A DNA stretch of 27,984 nucleotides from RUG334 sp045599645. Lineage in GTDB: Bacteria; Muiribacteriota; Ozemobacteria; Ozemobacterales; Ozemobacteraceae. The notes under the pieces are model-generated. The model was not told the origin of the DNA. It ran no database searches and saw only the letters and a program-made list of their open reading frames with translations. The DNA lies in assembly GCA_045599645.1 (NCBI GenBank), contig JAZRWI010000077.1, positions 1 to 27,984 on the forward strand, in the 5' to 3' direction. The position numbers and the translations under genes were made by a program. This document shows positions 1 to 9,400 of the stretch, piece after piece. Position 1 is the stretch's first letter, and every line of letters begins with the position of its first letter.

Positions 1-670
1 CTTTGATCTTTAAATATGCAATATCAACATCACTGGTGTTCTTGTTTCTGCCGTCCCAGTTATCACGGAAATTATCTCTGTCAATAACGTTCCATCTTGC
101 ACGCATGCTTACTTTATCGCTGATGTCAGAATCCATGACCAAACGAAGAACAGTCTTTTCATGGACAGTTGAGCTGGAATCAACATTACTCATTTTGTAA
201 TAGTAATGTGATACCATCATGTCACCGGAAAGTCTGACCTTTCCCAGACCGCCGTCCTGAAGGTTTTCCTTTATGCTGCTGACATCGCTTTTTAAAGAAG
301 CTACGTCTTCTTTTACAGTAGCAAGATCGTCTTCAAGGCTTGTTACCTTAACACCGAGAAGTGCCAGTTCGTCAGCAAACTCGACGGTGAGCTTTTCAAG
401 GGTCTGCAGGTCATTCTTTGAGATGGAACCTGTCCCGTTCTGTTCAACACCCGCCAGCAGTCTTGAGGTAATCATAGCAAGCTGGTATCGGCTTACATTA
501 TTATTACCCTTGAAGGTTCCGTTTGGGAACCCCTGAATGACGCCCTTCTGAGCCATTTCGTCAACAGCCCTACAGGCCCAGTGGTCTGCAGGAACATCTG
601 AATATGGTGCTGCAAAGCCGGCACCTGCGAGCATCATCAGAGATGCAGCCAGAATCATACTTTTCTTCAT
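1..670 (-). CDS. SLH-domain outer-membrane porin, 3' end beyond the window
   Basis: The reading frame runs off the left edge, so only the first 223 or so residues are visible. It starts MKKSMILAASLMMLAGAGFA, a clear signal peptide with likely cleavage before AAPYSDV. An S-layer homology domain follows at about residues 21-75 (YSDVPADHWA, then GFPNGTFKGNNNVSRYQLA). Residues about 90-135 are a predicted coiled coil (heptads such as LEDDLATVKEDVASLKSDV). After that come alternating beta-strand-like segments (VRLSGDMMVSHYYY, LRLVMDSDISDKVSMRARW) typical of a porin barrel. This is the architecture of SLH porins (OmpM of Negativicutes, cyanobacterial SomA, Deinococcus SlpA), which tether the outer membrane to the cell wall and let solutes through. 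AGGA lies 8-12 bases upstream of the ATG. The leader contains a terminator hairpin and a tetranucleotide repeat, described separately. Confidence 0.88.
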   Translation of the reverse strand, partial: MKKSMILAASLMMLAGAGFAAPYSDVPADHWACRAVDEMAQKGVIQGFPNGTFKGNNNVSRYQLAMITSRLLAGVEQNGTGSISKNDLQTLEKLTVEFADELALLGVKVTSLEDDLATVKEDVASLKSDVSSIKENLQDGGLGKVRLSGDMMVSHYYYKMSNVDSSSTVHEKTVLRLVMDSDISDKVSMRARWNVIDRDNFRDNWDGRNKNTSDVDIAYLKIK

Positions 671-721
671 ATTTATATTTCCTTCCGGATTTTATTTACA
701 AATTACAGGACAAAAATGCGC

Positions 722-766
722 AAAAAAAGACACCGGAAAAGGTTAAACACTTATTCCGGTGTCTTT
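722..766 (-). terminator. Intrinsic terminator in the SLH porin leader
   Basis: A perfect 13-bp stem (AAAGACACCGGAA at 726-738 against TTCCGGTGTCTTT at 754-766) encloses a 15-nt loop. Read on the minus strand the stem is followed by a run of seven T, a textbook Rho-independent terminator. It lies 52 bp upstream of the SLH porin ATG in the same orientation. The next upstream minus-strand operon already has its own terminator at 1406-1437, so this one may act as an attenuator within the porin leader. Confidence 0.8.
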
Positions 767-804
767 GGGTTTACTAAAAAAGAAACTGTTTTTAAGCAGA
801 GATA

Positions 805-876
<72 letters not shown>

Positions 877-1030
877 GTTCCTTCTTAATTTTTATAAATT
901 TTATGAATAGTGAATTTTAGAAAAAAAATGAATGCACGTCAAGTTTTTTAGAAACCTAAGAGAAAAGCCCTCAAATGAAATTTTAAATTTTTAATAAATT
1001 TGTGATATATACAATTTTTATGATTCAAGG

Positions 1031-1063
1031 CCGCTTCGCTGGAGGGCGCTTACGCTAGAAGGG
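1031..1063. repeat. Short hairpin-string element, inverted relative to the one at 25727
   Basis: Bases 1044-1063 match the reverse complement of part of the 25770-25790 region at 19 of 20 positions. The element contains GCG-CTTA-CGC as a small hairpin and the same spacer words (CTAGAAGGG, GGAGGG) as the larger copy. It is a dispersed intergenic repeat. Confidence 0.65.
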
Positions 1064-1125
1064 AATTGTTTAGCTGACGCTTTTAGGTTGTTTCTGCTTT
1101 TCCGAACCAACTCACTGCCCAATCG

Positions 1126-1225
1126 AATGCATAATTCATAATGCATAATGCATAATTATTTGTTTAGTTTTTCTACTGCTTTGACCTACTCTCTGCCAAG
1201 CTCTAATTCATAATTTATAATGCAT
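1126..1225. repeat. Two short heptamer repeat clusters (AATTCAT/AATGCAT)
   Basis: Four 7-bp units lie at 1126-1153 (AATGCAT, AATTCAT, AATGCAT, AATGCAT) and three at 1205-1225 (AATTCAT, AATTTAT, AATGCAT). These are the same two unit types that build the 40-copy array at 27276-27555 at the other end of the window. Confidence 0.8.
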
Positions 1226-1230
1226 AATTA

Positions 1231-1404
1231 TTTGTTTATAGATTGGGTTTGCTGCTGATTCGACCAGCCTGGTGCCAATGCCTGAATTGAAAATTGAAAA
1301 TGGAGAATGGAGAATTTTTTGTTTATAGATTGGGTTTGCTGCTGATTCGACCAGCCTAGTGCCAATGCCTGAATTGAGAATTGAGAATTGAAAATGGAGA
1401 ATTG
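1231..1404. repeat. 87-bp tandem direct repeat, two copies, with heptameric tails
   Basis: Copies at 1231-1317 and 1318-1404 differ at 6 of 87 positions, and the first 40 bases are identical. The last third of each copy is itself made of 7-bp units (AATTGAA, AATTGAG, AATGGAG), again with T/G variation at unit position 4. The 671-1435 gap holds no convincing gene. Apart from this repeat, the microsatellite and the small elements above, it is AT-rich sequence (about 880-1025). Confidence 0.9.
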
Positions 1405-1405
1405 T

Positions 1406-1437
1406 AAAAAAAAGCCTCCGAATGGAGGCTTTTTTTT
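1406..1437. terminator. Bidirectional terminator ending the efflux operon
   Basis: A perfect palindrome: eight A, GCCTCC, a GAAT loop, GGAGGC and eight T. It overlaps the permease stop codon (1436-1438). The flanking A and T runs make it competent in both directions. It closes the minus-strand TolC/MacA/MacB operon. Confidence 0.88.
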
Positions 1438-2656
1438 ATTCATATCTGAACGCTTCTATCGGGTCTAACTGCGAGGCCTTCCATGCCGGGAATAAACCGA
1501 AGAATATTCCGACAAAGGCAGAAAAGGCAACAGATACAACAACAGAAAGTGTTGAAACCATGGGTTTAAACTCAGTGAATTTGCCAATAATTTCAGCAAG
1601 GCCAACTCCAAATAATATTCCAACCATACCACCTGCACAGGTAAGAACAACTGATTCAATAAGGAATTGCCAAAGAATATCTGAAGTTTTTGCCCCAATA
1701 GCCATACGGATACCAATTTCTCTTGTTCTTTCTGTTACTGATACCAGCATAATATTCATAACACCAATGCCACCAACAACAAGAGAAATAGAAGCAATAG
1801 CACCAAGCAACAGAGCAATAATAGCTAGGGTAGAACCAGCCATTTCAGCAATGTCGTCCTGTGTTGAAATTCTAAAATCAGCGTCCTTCCCTTCTGCTAT
1901 TTTATGACGTCTGCGAAGAACCTCATCTATTTCTGTTTTTGCTGACTCTACAGAATCTGGAGTTGCAGCAGAAATATTCAGCATATGGCAGTAGTTAACG
2001 CCACATATACGTCTCTGGACAACACTAAAAGGCAAGAGAATAATATCATCCTGGTCACCGCCACCCATACCGGTTTCACCACGTGATTTAAGAACACCGA
2101 CAACCTGCATAGGCATTTTTGCATATCTGATTGTTTGCCCAACAGGATTAATATTACCAAAAAGGTTTTCAACTACCGTTTCACCGATAACACAAACCTT
2201 ACCACCACTGGAAATTTCAGAAAGATTAAAGAAACGTCCTTCACTGATTGCTCTGGAAGAAATTTTTAGATAATCTTCAGTAACTCCCATACAGCTAGTG
2301 TTAGTATTATTATTCCCAAATATAGCCTGCCCGGAACCTCGGCAAATAGGTGAAACCATACCGACAGAGGCGCAGTCTCTTAAAATTGCTTCTGCATCTT
2401 CAACCTTCAGAGTAGTCATAGAGCCTCTTGCTCCACGCATACCGCGTCTGTTTGAACTGCCTGGCATAACCATAATAAGGTTAGTGCCCATTTTGGAGAT
2501 ATTTTCCTGAACAGAGTTGTAGGCTCCCTGCCCAAGTGCTACCATTCCAACAACAGAGGCAACACCGATAATAATACCTAGAGCGGTCAGGAAAGAACGC
2601 ATCTTGTTTCTATTAAGGCTAATGAAAGCTAATTTAATAATTCCTAGGAATCCCAT
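1436..2656 (-). CDS. MacB/FtsX-type ABC transporter permease
   Basis: Permease of 406 residues with MacB-family architecture. One transmembrane helix lies near residues 20-45 (LTALGIIIGVASVVGMVALG). A large periplasmic MacB-PCD domain fills about 45-270, and three C-terminal helices lie between about 275 and 400 in an FtsX domain. The family motif between helices is clear (ERTREIGIRMAIGAK), as is the C-terminal PIEAFRYE. MacB-type permeases do not move substrate through the inner membrane. They use ATP hydrolysis to drive periplasmic substrates through the attached MacA/TolC conduit. The ATG at 2656 overlaps the ATPase stop codon (TAATG), indicating translational coupling. In Escherichia coli MacB the ATPase and permease are one chain; here they are two genes, a common arrangement elsewhere. 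The substrate cannot be read from sequence (macrolides, lipopeptides, siderophores and peptides are all precedented). Confidence 0.93.
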   Translation of the reverse strand: MGFLGIIKLAFISLNRNKMRSFLTALGIIIGVASVVGMVALGQGAYNSVQENISKMGTNLIMVMPGSSNRRGMRGARGSMTTLKVEDAEAILRDCASVGMVSPICRGSGQAIFGNNNTNTSCMGVTEDYLKISSRAISEGRFFNLSEISSGGKVCVIGETVVENLFGNINPVGQTIRYAKMPMQVVGVLKSRGETGMGGGDQDDIILLPFSVVQRRICGVNYCHMLNISAATPDSVESAKTEIDEVLRRRHKIAEGKDADFRISTQDDIAEMAGSTLAIIALLLGAIASISLVVGGIGVMNIMLVSVTERTREIGIRMAIGAKTSDILWQFLIESVVLTCAGGMVGILFGVGLAEIIGKFTEFKPMVSTLSVVVSVAFSAFVGIFFGLFPAWKASQLDPIEAFRYE

Positions 2657-3438
2657 TATTTAGCCCCCTCGTCATATACTTCTGTTCCAGGCTTCTTATG
2701 TTTTTTGATTTCTTCAGAAGCAATAAGAACATTACTATTGCGAACATCCTGAACAATCTGACCGTCAACGATTTTAACCATTCTGTCTGTATATTCAGCA
2801 ATATCTGGTTCATGTGTAATCAGAACGATTGAAATACCTTTTTCACGGTTCAATCTTTGGAAAATACCCATGATTTCGATACTTGAATAAGAGTCAAGGT
2901 TACCAGTTGGTTCGTCAGCAAGGATAACAGATGGATCATTGCAAATGGCTCTAGCGATTGCAACACGTTGCTGCTGGCCACCAGAAAGCTGATTTGAATG
3001 ATGGTTTTCCCTACCCTTCAGACCAACAGATTCAAGAGCAGCCATAGCCCTCTTACGTCTTTCTGCAGCCGGAACACCTGCATAAACCATTGGCAATTCT
3101 ACATTTTCTACAGCGCTGGTTCTAGAAAGAAGATTGAATCCCTGAAAAACAAAGCCAATCTTTCGATTGCGAACAAGAGCCAGTTGGTCCTTGGAAAATT
3201 TGGAAACGTCTTCCCCTTCTATGTAATAACTGCCAGAAGTTGGCTTGTCGAGACAGCCAAGAATATTCATTAGCGTAGATTTACCAGAACCAGAAGTTCC
3301 CATGATAGAGGTAAATTCATGTTTATAAAACTCAACATTAACACCTCTAAGGGCATGGACGGAAACACCATCCATCTGATAAATCTTTCGCAGGTCTTTG
3401 ACCTGTAGCAAAACTTCTTTAGGTTTTTCTAATCCCAT
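2656..3438 (-). CDS. MacB/LolD-type ABC transporter ATPase
   Basis: A 260-residue nucleotide-binding subunit. Walker A is GTSGSGKST at residues 47-55, the Q-loop Gln is Q99, the ABC signature LSGGQQQR is at 151-158, Walker B plus catalytic Glu is VILADEPTGNLD at 171-182, and the switch histidine is in LITHEP. The MacB/LolD subclass is supported by the TSGSGKSTLMNILGCLD and DEPTGNLDS wording and by the adjacent permease. It would dimerise on the cytoplasmic face of the MacB-type permease. The C-terminal extension after about residue 235 is charged and has no recognised domain. It overlaps the permease start by one base and lies 17 bp after the membrane-fusion gene, so all four genes of the operon are tightly packed. 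Confidence 0.95.
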   Translation of the reverse strand: MGLEKPKEVLLQVKDLRKIYQMDGVSVHALRGVNVEFYKHEFTSIMGTSGSGKSTLMNILGCLDKPTSGSYYIEGEDVSKFSKDQLALVRNRKIGFVFQGFNLLSRTSAVENVELPMVYAGVPAAERRKRAMAALESVGLKGRENHHSNQLSGGQQQRVAIARAICNDPSVILADEPTGNLDSYSSIEIMGIFQRLNREKGISIVLITHEPDIAEYTDRMVKIVDGQIVQDVRNSNVLIASEEIKKHKKPGTEVYDEGAK

Positions 3439-3455
3439 GACTATTTCCTCCTAAG

Positions 3456-4829
3456 TTACATTCTTGGAGGTGGACCACTGCGAGTATTCTTCTGGGTTCC
3501 TGTTTCAATACCAGTTACACCAATAACAACCTTATCGCCTTCTTTTATTTCGCTGCTATCAAGAACTTCAACAAAATCAGAATTCTGGAAGCCCATGGCT
3601 ACAGTCTTAAGAATTGGTTTTTCAGTATTATCCGGTTTAACCCATACTAGAACTGAGCCAGTAGCAGTTATGTTCTTCTGAGCAGCCTTCATTTCCTTCT
3701 TCATTTCTTCGCTAGTCTTTACATACATAGCCTTTGCCGGCATACGAAGGACATTTTTCTTTTCACTGATAAGTATTTCTGCATTAGCAGTCATACCTGG
3801 CTTCAAAAGAAGTTCCGGGTTGTTAACATTAACCATTACGGAATATGTAACAACGCTTGAGCTTTCATTTGGAGAAAGTCTTACCTGATGAACAACGCCG
3901 TCAAAGGTTTTGTTCTTATAAGCATCAACAGTGAATGTTACCTTCTGACCTTTTTCGACAACACCGATATCTGTTTCGTCTACAGCAGTATCAATCTGCA
4001 TAAGGCGAAGGTCCTGGGCAATTGTGAAAAGCTTTGGAGCCTGATAGCTAGCCTGAACAGTCTGACCTACATCGACGTCTCTTGTGATTACAACACCGCT
4101 GATTGGTGAATAAATCTTTGTTCTTGCCAAATCAATTTCTGCCTGAGCAAGCTGTGCTTCATTCATGGCAATACGTGCATTCTGGCTTTCAAGATCAGCA
4201 TTCTGGCCTTCAATCTGAGCATTGATAGACTGAATCTTTGCATTAGAGCTCTGAAGACTTGCCTTGGAAGATTCTAATGAAGCTCTTGCGGTATCGCGGC
4301 TGGTTTCTGCTGAATCAAGTTCAGACTTAGCAATAAGCTTTCTGTCATAAAGTTCTTTTATTCTGTTATAATTGCGTTCAGCATCCTTGAGAGATATTTC
4401 AGCCTTTTTAAGATTTGCTTCGCTGGAAACGATATCAGATTTAGCAGTAATCATAGAAGCCTGGAGATTCTTAAGTGAAGCATAAATACCAAGCTGGCTA
4501 GCTTTTGCGCTTTCAAGATTAGCTTTTGCCTGAAGAACCTGTGTTTTTACAGTAGAGTCATCAATTTCAGCAATAAGCTGATTTTCTTTTACTTCATCGT
4601 TGAAATCAACATAGATTTTAGTAATCTTACCGCTGACTTCTGTGCCGACTTCAACAGTATTAAGGGCAGCCAGAGAGCCTGAAGAAGAAATGGAATTAAC
4701 AATATCGCCCTTAGTGATAGAAGCTGTTGTAAAAGCAAGAGGTTTTTTACCAGAATTAGCAACAACAGCCCATACAATCAATCCAATAACTACAAAAATA
4801 GAAATTAATATAGCAACAAATTTTTTCAT
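3456..4829 (-). CDS. MacA/HlyD-family periplasmic membrane-fusion protein
   Basis: An adaptor of 457 residues. An N-terminal membrane anchor lies at about residues 4-24 (FVAILISIFVVIGLIVWAVV). The first half of a biotinyl-lipoyl domain follows (EVGTEVSGKITKIYV). A long alpha-helical hairpin rich in Ala, Ser, Lys and Gln occupies about 85-230, and the second lipoyl half is TKIYSPISGVVITRDVDVGQ. A beta-barrel and a membrane-proximal domain complete the chain (KPGMTANAEILISEKKNVLR). This order is that of MacA/RND adaptors, which form a hexameric tube joining the inner-membrane component to TolC. The hairpin is unusually repetitive (LESSKASLQSSNAKIQSINA). It starts 12 bp after the TolC-like gene and is followed by the ATPase, fixing it in one tripartite pump. 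Confidence 0.94.
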   Translation of the reverse strand: MKKFVAILISIFVVIGLIVWAVVANSGKKPLAFTTASITKGDIVNSISSSGSLAALNTVEVGTEVSGKITKIYVDFNDEVKENQLIAEIDDSTVKTQVLQAKANLESAKASQLGIYASLKNLQASMITAKSDIVSSEANLKKAEISLKDAERNYNRIKELYDRKLIAKSELDSAETSRDTARASLESSKASLQSSNAKIQSINAQIEGQNADLESQNARIAMNEAQLAQAEIDLARTKIYSPISGVVITRDVDVGQTVQASYQAPKLFTIAQDLRLMQIDTAVDETDIGVVEKGQKVTFTVDAYKNKTFDGVVHQVRLSPNESSSVVTYSVMVNVNNPELLLKPGMTANAEILISEKKNVLRMPAKAMYVKTSEEMKKEMKAAQKNITATGSVLVWVKPDNTEKPILKTVAMGFQNSDFVEVLDSSEIKEGDKVVIGVTGIETGTQKNTRSGPPPRM

Positions 4830-4841
4830 TAAAAATCTCCG

Positions 4842-6278
4842 TTATTCTACAGCTTCGAATTCAATATCAAGCTTATCAGACTTTTCTTCTGATTCTTCTT
4901 CAATTACAGCATCTTTCAATTCTTCAACAGCCTTATCAAGACAATATTCCTTTGGCATTTTACCAAGAACGTTATCTAAATTTGTCTGAGCAATAAGACA
5001 ATCAAAATAAGCTGTAATATAGTTACCTTCAGCTCTTTCAAAATCTACACGGGCATCAGTTACTTCCAATGGAGAACCCAGACCAGCGTCATAGCGGCCT
5101 TCTGCAAGATTCAAGCTTTCACTGGCCTGACGAACAACATATTCATATGCCTTTACACGCTGAACATCACTAATAATGTCATTAACAGCTGTTTCAACTT
5201 CCTTATCAATATTCAGCTTAAGATTATTAAAAGAAGCTTTGCTTCTTTCATAGCTGCTTTTAGCTCTATCAATAGAAGCCTTAGTAGCTCTACCGTCAAA
5301 AAGCTGCCAGGAAACGCCAAGACTAACGCTCCATCCATTGTTCTGAGGAGTTGAGGTTCCGTTCCATGAATACCCGGCAGATGTATTGATTGATGGCAAT
5401 AAAGCGCGTTTTGCTTCACGAACACTAAGCCTTGAACCCTTAAGATTGGCTTCGGCAGCCTTAACTTCAGGTCTTTCCATTGCTATTTTAACAAATTCAA
5501 TTTTTGCATCGTCTTCTAATTCTGGCAAATTCTGCATTTCATAAGAAGCGACATGAATCGGTCCTTCAATACCAATGGCATTTCCAACGTTTACAAGAGC
5601 CTGATTAAGAGTGTTTCTAGCAGAAATAAGATCAACACGTGCATTTGCTACGTCTACCTGAGCCTTTGTAATGTCGTAAGGAGCATGAGTTCCTACTTCT
5701 ACAAAGCTTTCAACCTTATTCAGATGTTTTTCATAGCCAGCCAGAGTGTCCAGTTTAACCTGAAGCATGCTCTGAGCCTGCTGAGCCTTGAAAAACATAG
5801 TCTTGATATTAGCAGCAAGTTCAATAATAGCAGTTTCTCTATTTTTCTTTGCTGCTATTAATGATTCTCTTGCCTGTCTAACCTGCAAATTATAACGCCC
5901 GAAATCATAAAGCTTCTTGGAAAGAGAAAGAGATTCACTGTGAGAATCTGACTTCTTGCCTTCAATAACATCGGAAATAGTGCCATCTTCGTTTACTCTA
6001 GTAGCATATGTTCTTCTTTGTTTGCTGTTGCCCCAACTGGCACTTGAGCTAAGTCTAGGGTCCATACTACCTTTTGCACTGAGTAATGAAGCTTCTGCCG
6101 ATTTCACATCGCTATCAGCCATTACAACCTTAGGATGATTCTTTAAACCATACTGAAGACAATCTTCGAGCGACCAGATCCTGGGTTCTTCCTTCAGTTC
6201 AGTTTCCTGAGCTGATACAGCCCACGCTGGCGATATCATTAAACATAGTGTGACAAAAATCTTTGAAATTTTTTTCAT
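4842..6278 (-). CDS. TolC-family outer-membrane efflux protein
   Basis: An outer-membrane factor of 478 residues. A signal peptide covers residues 1-23 (ISKIFVTLCLMISPAWAVSA, cleaved near AQE). Two homologous OEP repeats follow, each with long helices and short barrel strands (LSLSKKLYDFGRYNLQVRQA in the first half, VSWQLFDGRATKASIDRA in the second). TolC proteins form trimeric barrels with a periplasmic helical tunnel that docks with the MacA-type adaptor. A strongly acidic C-terminal tail of about 25 residues (EEESEEKSDKLDIEFEAVE) extends past the last OEP helix and is not part of the conserved fold. It is the first gene of the operon; GAGG lies just upstream of the ATG and a good promoter stands at 6314-6342. 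Confidence 0.94.
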   Translation of the reverse strand: MKKISKIFVTLCLMISPAWAVSAQETELKEEPRIWSLEDCLQYGLKNHPKVVMADSDVKSAEASLLSAKGSMDPRLSSSASWGNSKQRRTYATRVNEDGTISDVIEGKKSDSHSESLSLSKKLYDFGRYNLQVRQARESLIAAKKNRETAIIELAANIKTMFFKAQQAQSMLQVKLDTLAGYEKHLNKVESFVEVGTHAPYDITKAQVDVANARVDLISARNTLNQALVNVGNAIGIEGPIHVASYEMQNLPELEDDAKIEFVKIAMERPEVKAAEANLKGSRLSVREAKRALLPSINTSAGYSWNGTSTPQNNGWSVSLGVSWQLFDGRATKASIDRAKSSYERSKASFNNLKLNIDKEVETAVNDIISDVQRVKAYEYVVRQASESLNLAEGRYDAGLGSPLEVTDARVDFERAEGNYITAYFDCLIAQTNLDNVLGKMPKEYCLDKAVEELKDAVIEEESEEKSDKLDIEFEAVE

Positions 6279-6313
6279 TGTTTACCTCGTATCAACTATA
6301 TTCTTATTTTTAC

Positions 6314-6342
6314 AGTTTAATATCAATACATACAAATGTAAA
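6314..6342 (-). promoter_or_regulatory. Sigma-70-type promoter of the efflux operon
   Basis: On the minus strand TTTACA (6337-6342) and TAAACT (6314-6319) are separated by exactly 17 bp. They lie 36-64 bp upstream of the TolC-like gene's ATG. No operator-like palindrome is obvious. Confidence 0.55.
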
Positions 6343-6352
6343 GAAAAGTAAA

Positions 6353-6374
6353 GGAGCCCTTAAATTAGGGCTCC
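6353..6374 (-). terminator. Terminator of the GAF/HD-GYP gene
   Basis: A perfect 8-bp stem (GGAGCCCT at 6353-6360, AGGGCTCC at 6367-6374) with a 6-nt loop. On the minus strand it is followed by a T-rich but interrupted tract. It lies 33 bp after the stop codon of the 6408-9470 gene and just upstream of the efflux-operon promoter, so it separates the two units. Confidence 0.7.
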
Positions 6375-6407
6375 CAAACTTTACATTCAAGTTATAATAC
6401 AGTTATA

Positions 6408-9400
6408 TCATACCTGCATAGGATACTGGTCAGCTAATTCCTGGTCAAGTATTTCGCCCCTGAACCATGGAGGACAGTTCTTAGAGGTTCTTAAGCTTAC
6501 GAATGCAGCTGCAACTTCTGGGTCGAACTGAGCACCGGCACAGCGTTTAACTTCTTCTGTTGCTTCATCGAAGGTCATCGGTTTGCGGTATGGTCTGTGA
6601 GACGTAATAGCGTCGAATGAGTCAGCAACACAAATGATTCTTGCACCCAATGGAATTTCTTCACCAGCAAGCTTATCAGGATAACCCTTACCATCATAGC
6701 GTTCATGATGGTGCTTAATGATATCGCATACTGAATGCAGGAATTCAATAGAATTAAGAATACCAGCACCAATGTATGGATGTGACTTGATGGTTTCAAA
6801 TTCTTCATCAGTCAAGCGACCAGGCTTGAGAAGAATCTTTTCGGAGATACCAATCTTACCAACGTCATGGAGCAGAGAAGCATGTCTGATAGTATCTACA
6901 TCAGCCTTTGGAAGCTTCATTTCAAGAGCAATACCAACACTTAAGTCAGTAACACGTCTAGAATGACCATGTGTATAGCTGTCCTTAGCATCAATTGCAG
7001 CAGCCAGTGAACGAATGGTTTCGAGATATACGTTCAGGAGATTGTGATACAATCTTGCGTTTTCAATTGCAATTGAAGCCTGGGAAGCGAGAGTTTCAAG
7101 AAGGTCGAGATTTTCAGAAGTAAATGGGCCCTTCTTGTCTATCTTTCTTTCACAGTTAATTACACCAACAAGATTATCCTTGTTGATTAACGGTGCAGAC
7201 ATTAAAGTAAGGTTCTTAGCAGATAACTGACCGAAATCCTGATATTCCTTGCTCTTGCCAGTGTCATCCAGTCTTATTGAGCGATGAGAAGCGGCTGCCT
7301 TACCGGCAACACCTTCACCAAGCTTCAATCTGAAATTATCAATGTTAGTATCGTCGAAACCACGATGAGCTTCAACATAAAGTTCATTTGTAGCTTCATC
7401 ATAAAGCATAAGACTTGCACAGTCTGCTTCAGTGATTCTTGTTGTCATATCAATGAAGTAATTGAGAACAGAATCAAGGTCGAGAGACGAGTTAATAGCC
7501 TTACCAAGTTCCTGAATCAAGCTTAGTTCAGCAACCTGCATATCGGTTTTTTCATGGAGACTTGCATTGGCAATAGCCTGAGAAATCTGACCGGAAATAC
7601 CAAGGAGAAGGTTAAGATCATCTTCAAAGAAAGCATCACCATTACGCTTGTTGTTAACGTTCAAAACACCAAGAAGCTGGTTTTCGTGAAGAAGTATCGG
7701 GACAGACAGAACTGAACGTGTCTTGTAATCCATACGGCCCTGACGGTCAGCAAAGCGGTCATCTTTTGAAATATCCTTCAAAAGAACTGGTTTGCGATTT
7801 TCAGCAACCCAACCGGCAATGCCTTCACCTGAGCGGACTTCAATCTTACCAACCATATTGCTTGGCAGACCAATTGCCGCATCAAGTGTAAGAACCTTCT
7901 TTGTTGGATTATAAGCCATCAAAGAACAGTTTTCGACATCCATAACTTCCTGAACCTGCTGAAGAATAGTATCAAACAGCTTAGAAATGTTAAGAGTCTT
8001 TGAAACAGAAGAACCAACCTTGTAAAGTGTTGATAGATAGTCAAGCTTACGTCTTGAATCATTGAAAAGTCTTTCGTTTTCAAAGTGAGACGTAATAATA
8101 CGACCGATTGTATTGAGCAAATCCTGATCAGATTCACTGATTGTTCTTGGACCATAGCAGTGATAGATTGCCAGGGTTCCGACAAATCTGTTATCAGCAG
8201 TAATCAAAGGAACAATCAACATTGATTTAGCAAACTGATCAAGGAAATTTACATGGTTAATAGTGCCATCATTGCTTGCATCAGTAATAAGCAAGGTTTT
8301 TCTGTTAGCAGCAACCCAACCCTGATAGCCTTTTCCAATACCGATGGAAAGAGTTTCTAGTTCTCTTGGGAGACCATAGGAGGCACACATTGTGAGCTGG
8401 TCCTGGTCAGTATTGTAAAGCATGAGGGATGAAGCAGAGCTATCAGTTGCTTCACAGGCTTCTCTAAGCATTTCGTTGTAGCCTTCCCTATCAAGACTAC
8501 GAACTGAAAGCTTTTCAGAAATACTGAATACCTTTGTTAGTTCTCTGAGCTTCTGGTTTGAATCTGCAAGAAGTCTGGAGTTTTCCAAAACCTTAGCAAC
8601 CATTGAAGTCAGAGTATTCAAAGATGTTTCATCGCTCTTTGAGAAAGCGCTTATTTCACTTGAGTCTACAGTTATTACCCCGACAAGATTGTCGCCAATC
8701 AAAAGTGGCATTGCCATTTCTGAGTAGATGTTTTCAGGAGTTTCAACGTATCTGCTGTCAAGAAGAACATTTGGAACATTCAGTGGTTCTTTGTGTTCAG
8801 CAACCCAGCCAGTAATGCCCTGACCGAACTGAACCATAATCTTCTTTACTTCGTGCGGATATTTACCTCTGGCTACAGCAACTTCAAGAGCTTCTGTTTC
8901 TTCCTTGCGGAAAAGAATTGAACCGCTGGTTGCGCCAGTGATTTCGATAGCAATATCCATAACAAATTCTAGCAGGTTCTGGAATTCCAAGCTTGAATTC
9001 ATTACACTTGAAGCATGTTCAAGAACAGAAAGTATTTTTTCTTTTCTGGCAAGAGTAGCCTTTTCTGCAGCTAAGTCAGCCATCTGGTTAAAGAAAGCAT
9101 CGATAGATTCTTCGGTACCTTCAACCTGAACTTCAGAAATTTCAGGGATGTCTTCAACGTCTTCATGCTTTGAACCCTTCTTAAAGAAAGGACCAATCAA
9201 AACAGCGCCGAATACGATTCCATCATACTGAAGCTTTTTAACCTTCAGGAAAGAACCATCTGGTCTTTCAAGCAGTTCACCAGTCGGGTAGTCAACTATT
9301 TCGGTTGCATCTGTAAGACCTGGTAGAACCTTTTCAATATCGCCAATAACGACATCGCCACGTTCATTGAATGGTGTAATACGAAGTCCGCAAACCTTGT

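Noticed and set aside
1228..1443. 71-codon ORF in the 87-bp repeats
   Set aside because: It is a translation of the tandem repeat itself (duplicated peptide) and ends in the terminator; no coding signal.
1436..3438. Frameshifted single-chain MacB
   Set aside because: Each half has its own complete domain and the TAATG junction is an ordinary coupled start; separate ATPase and permease genes are common for this family.
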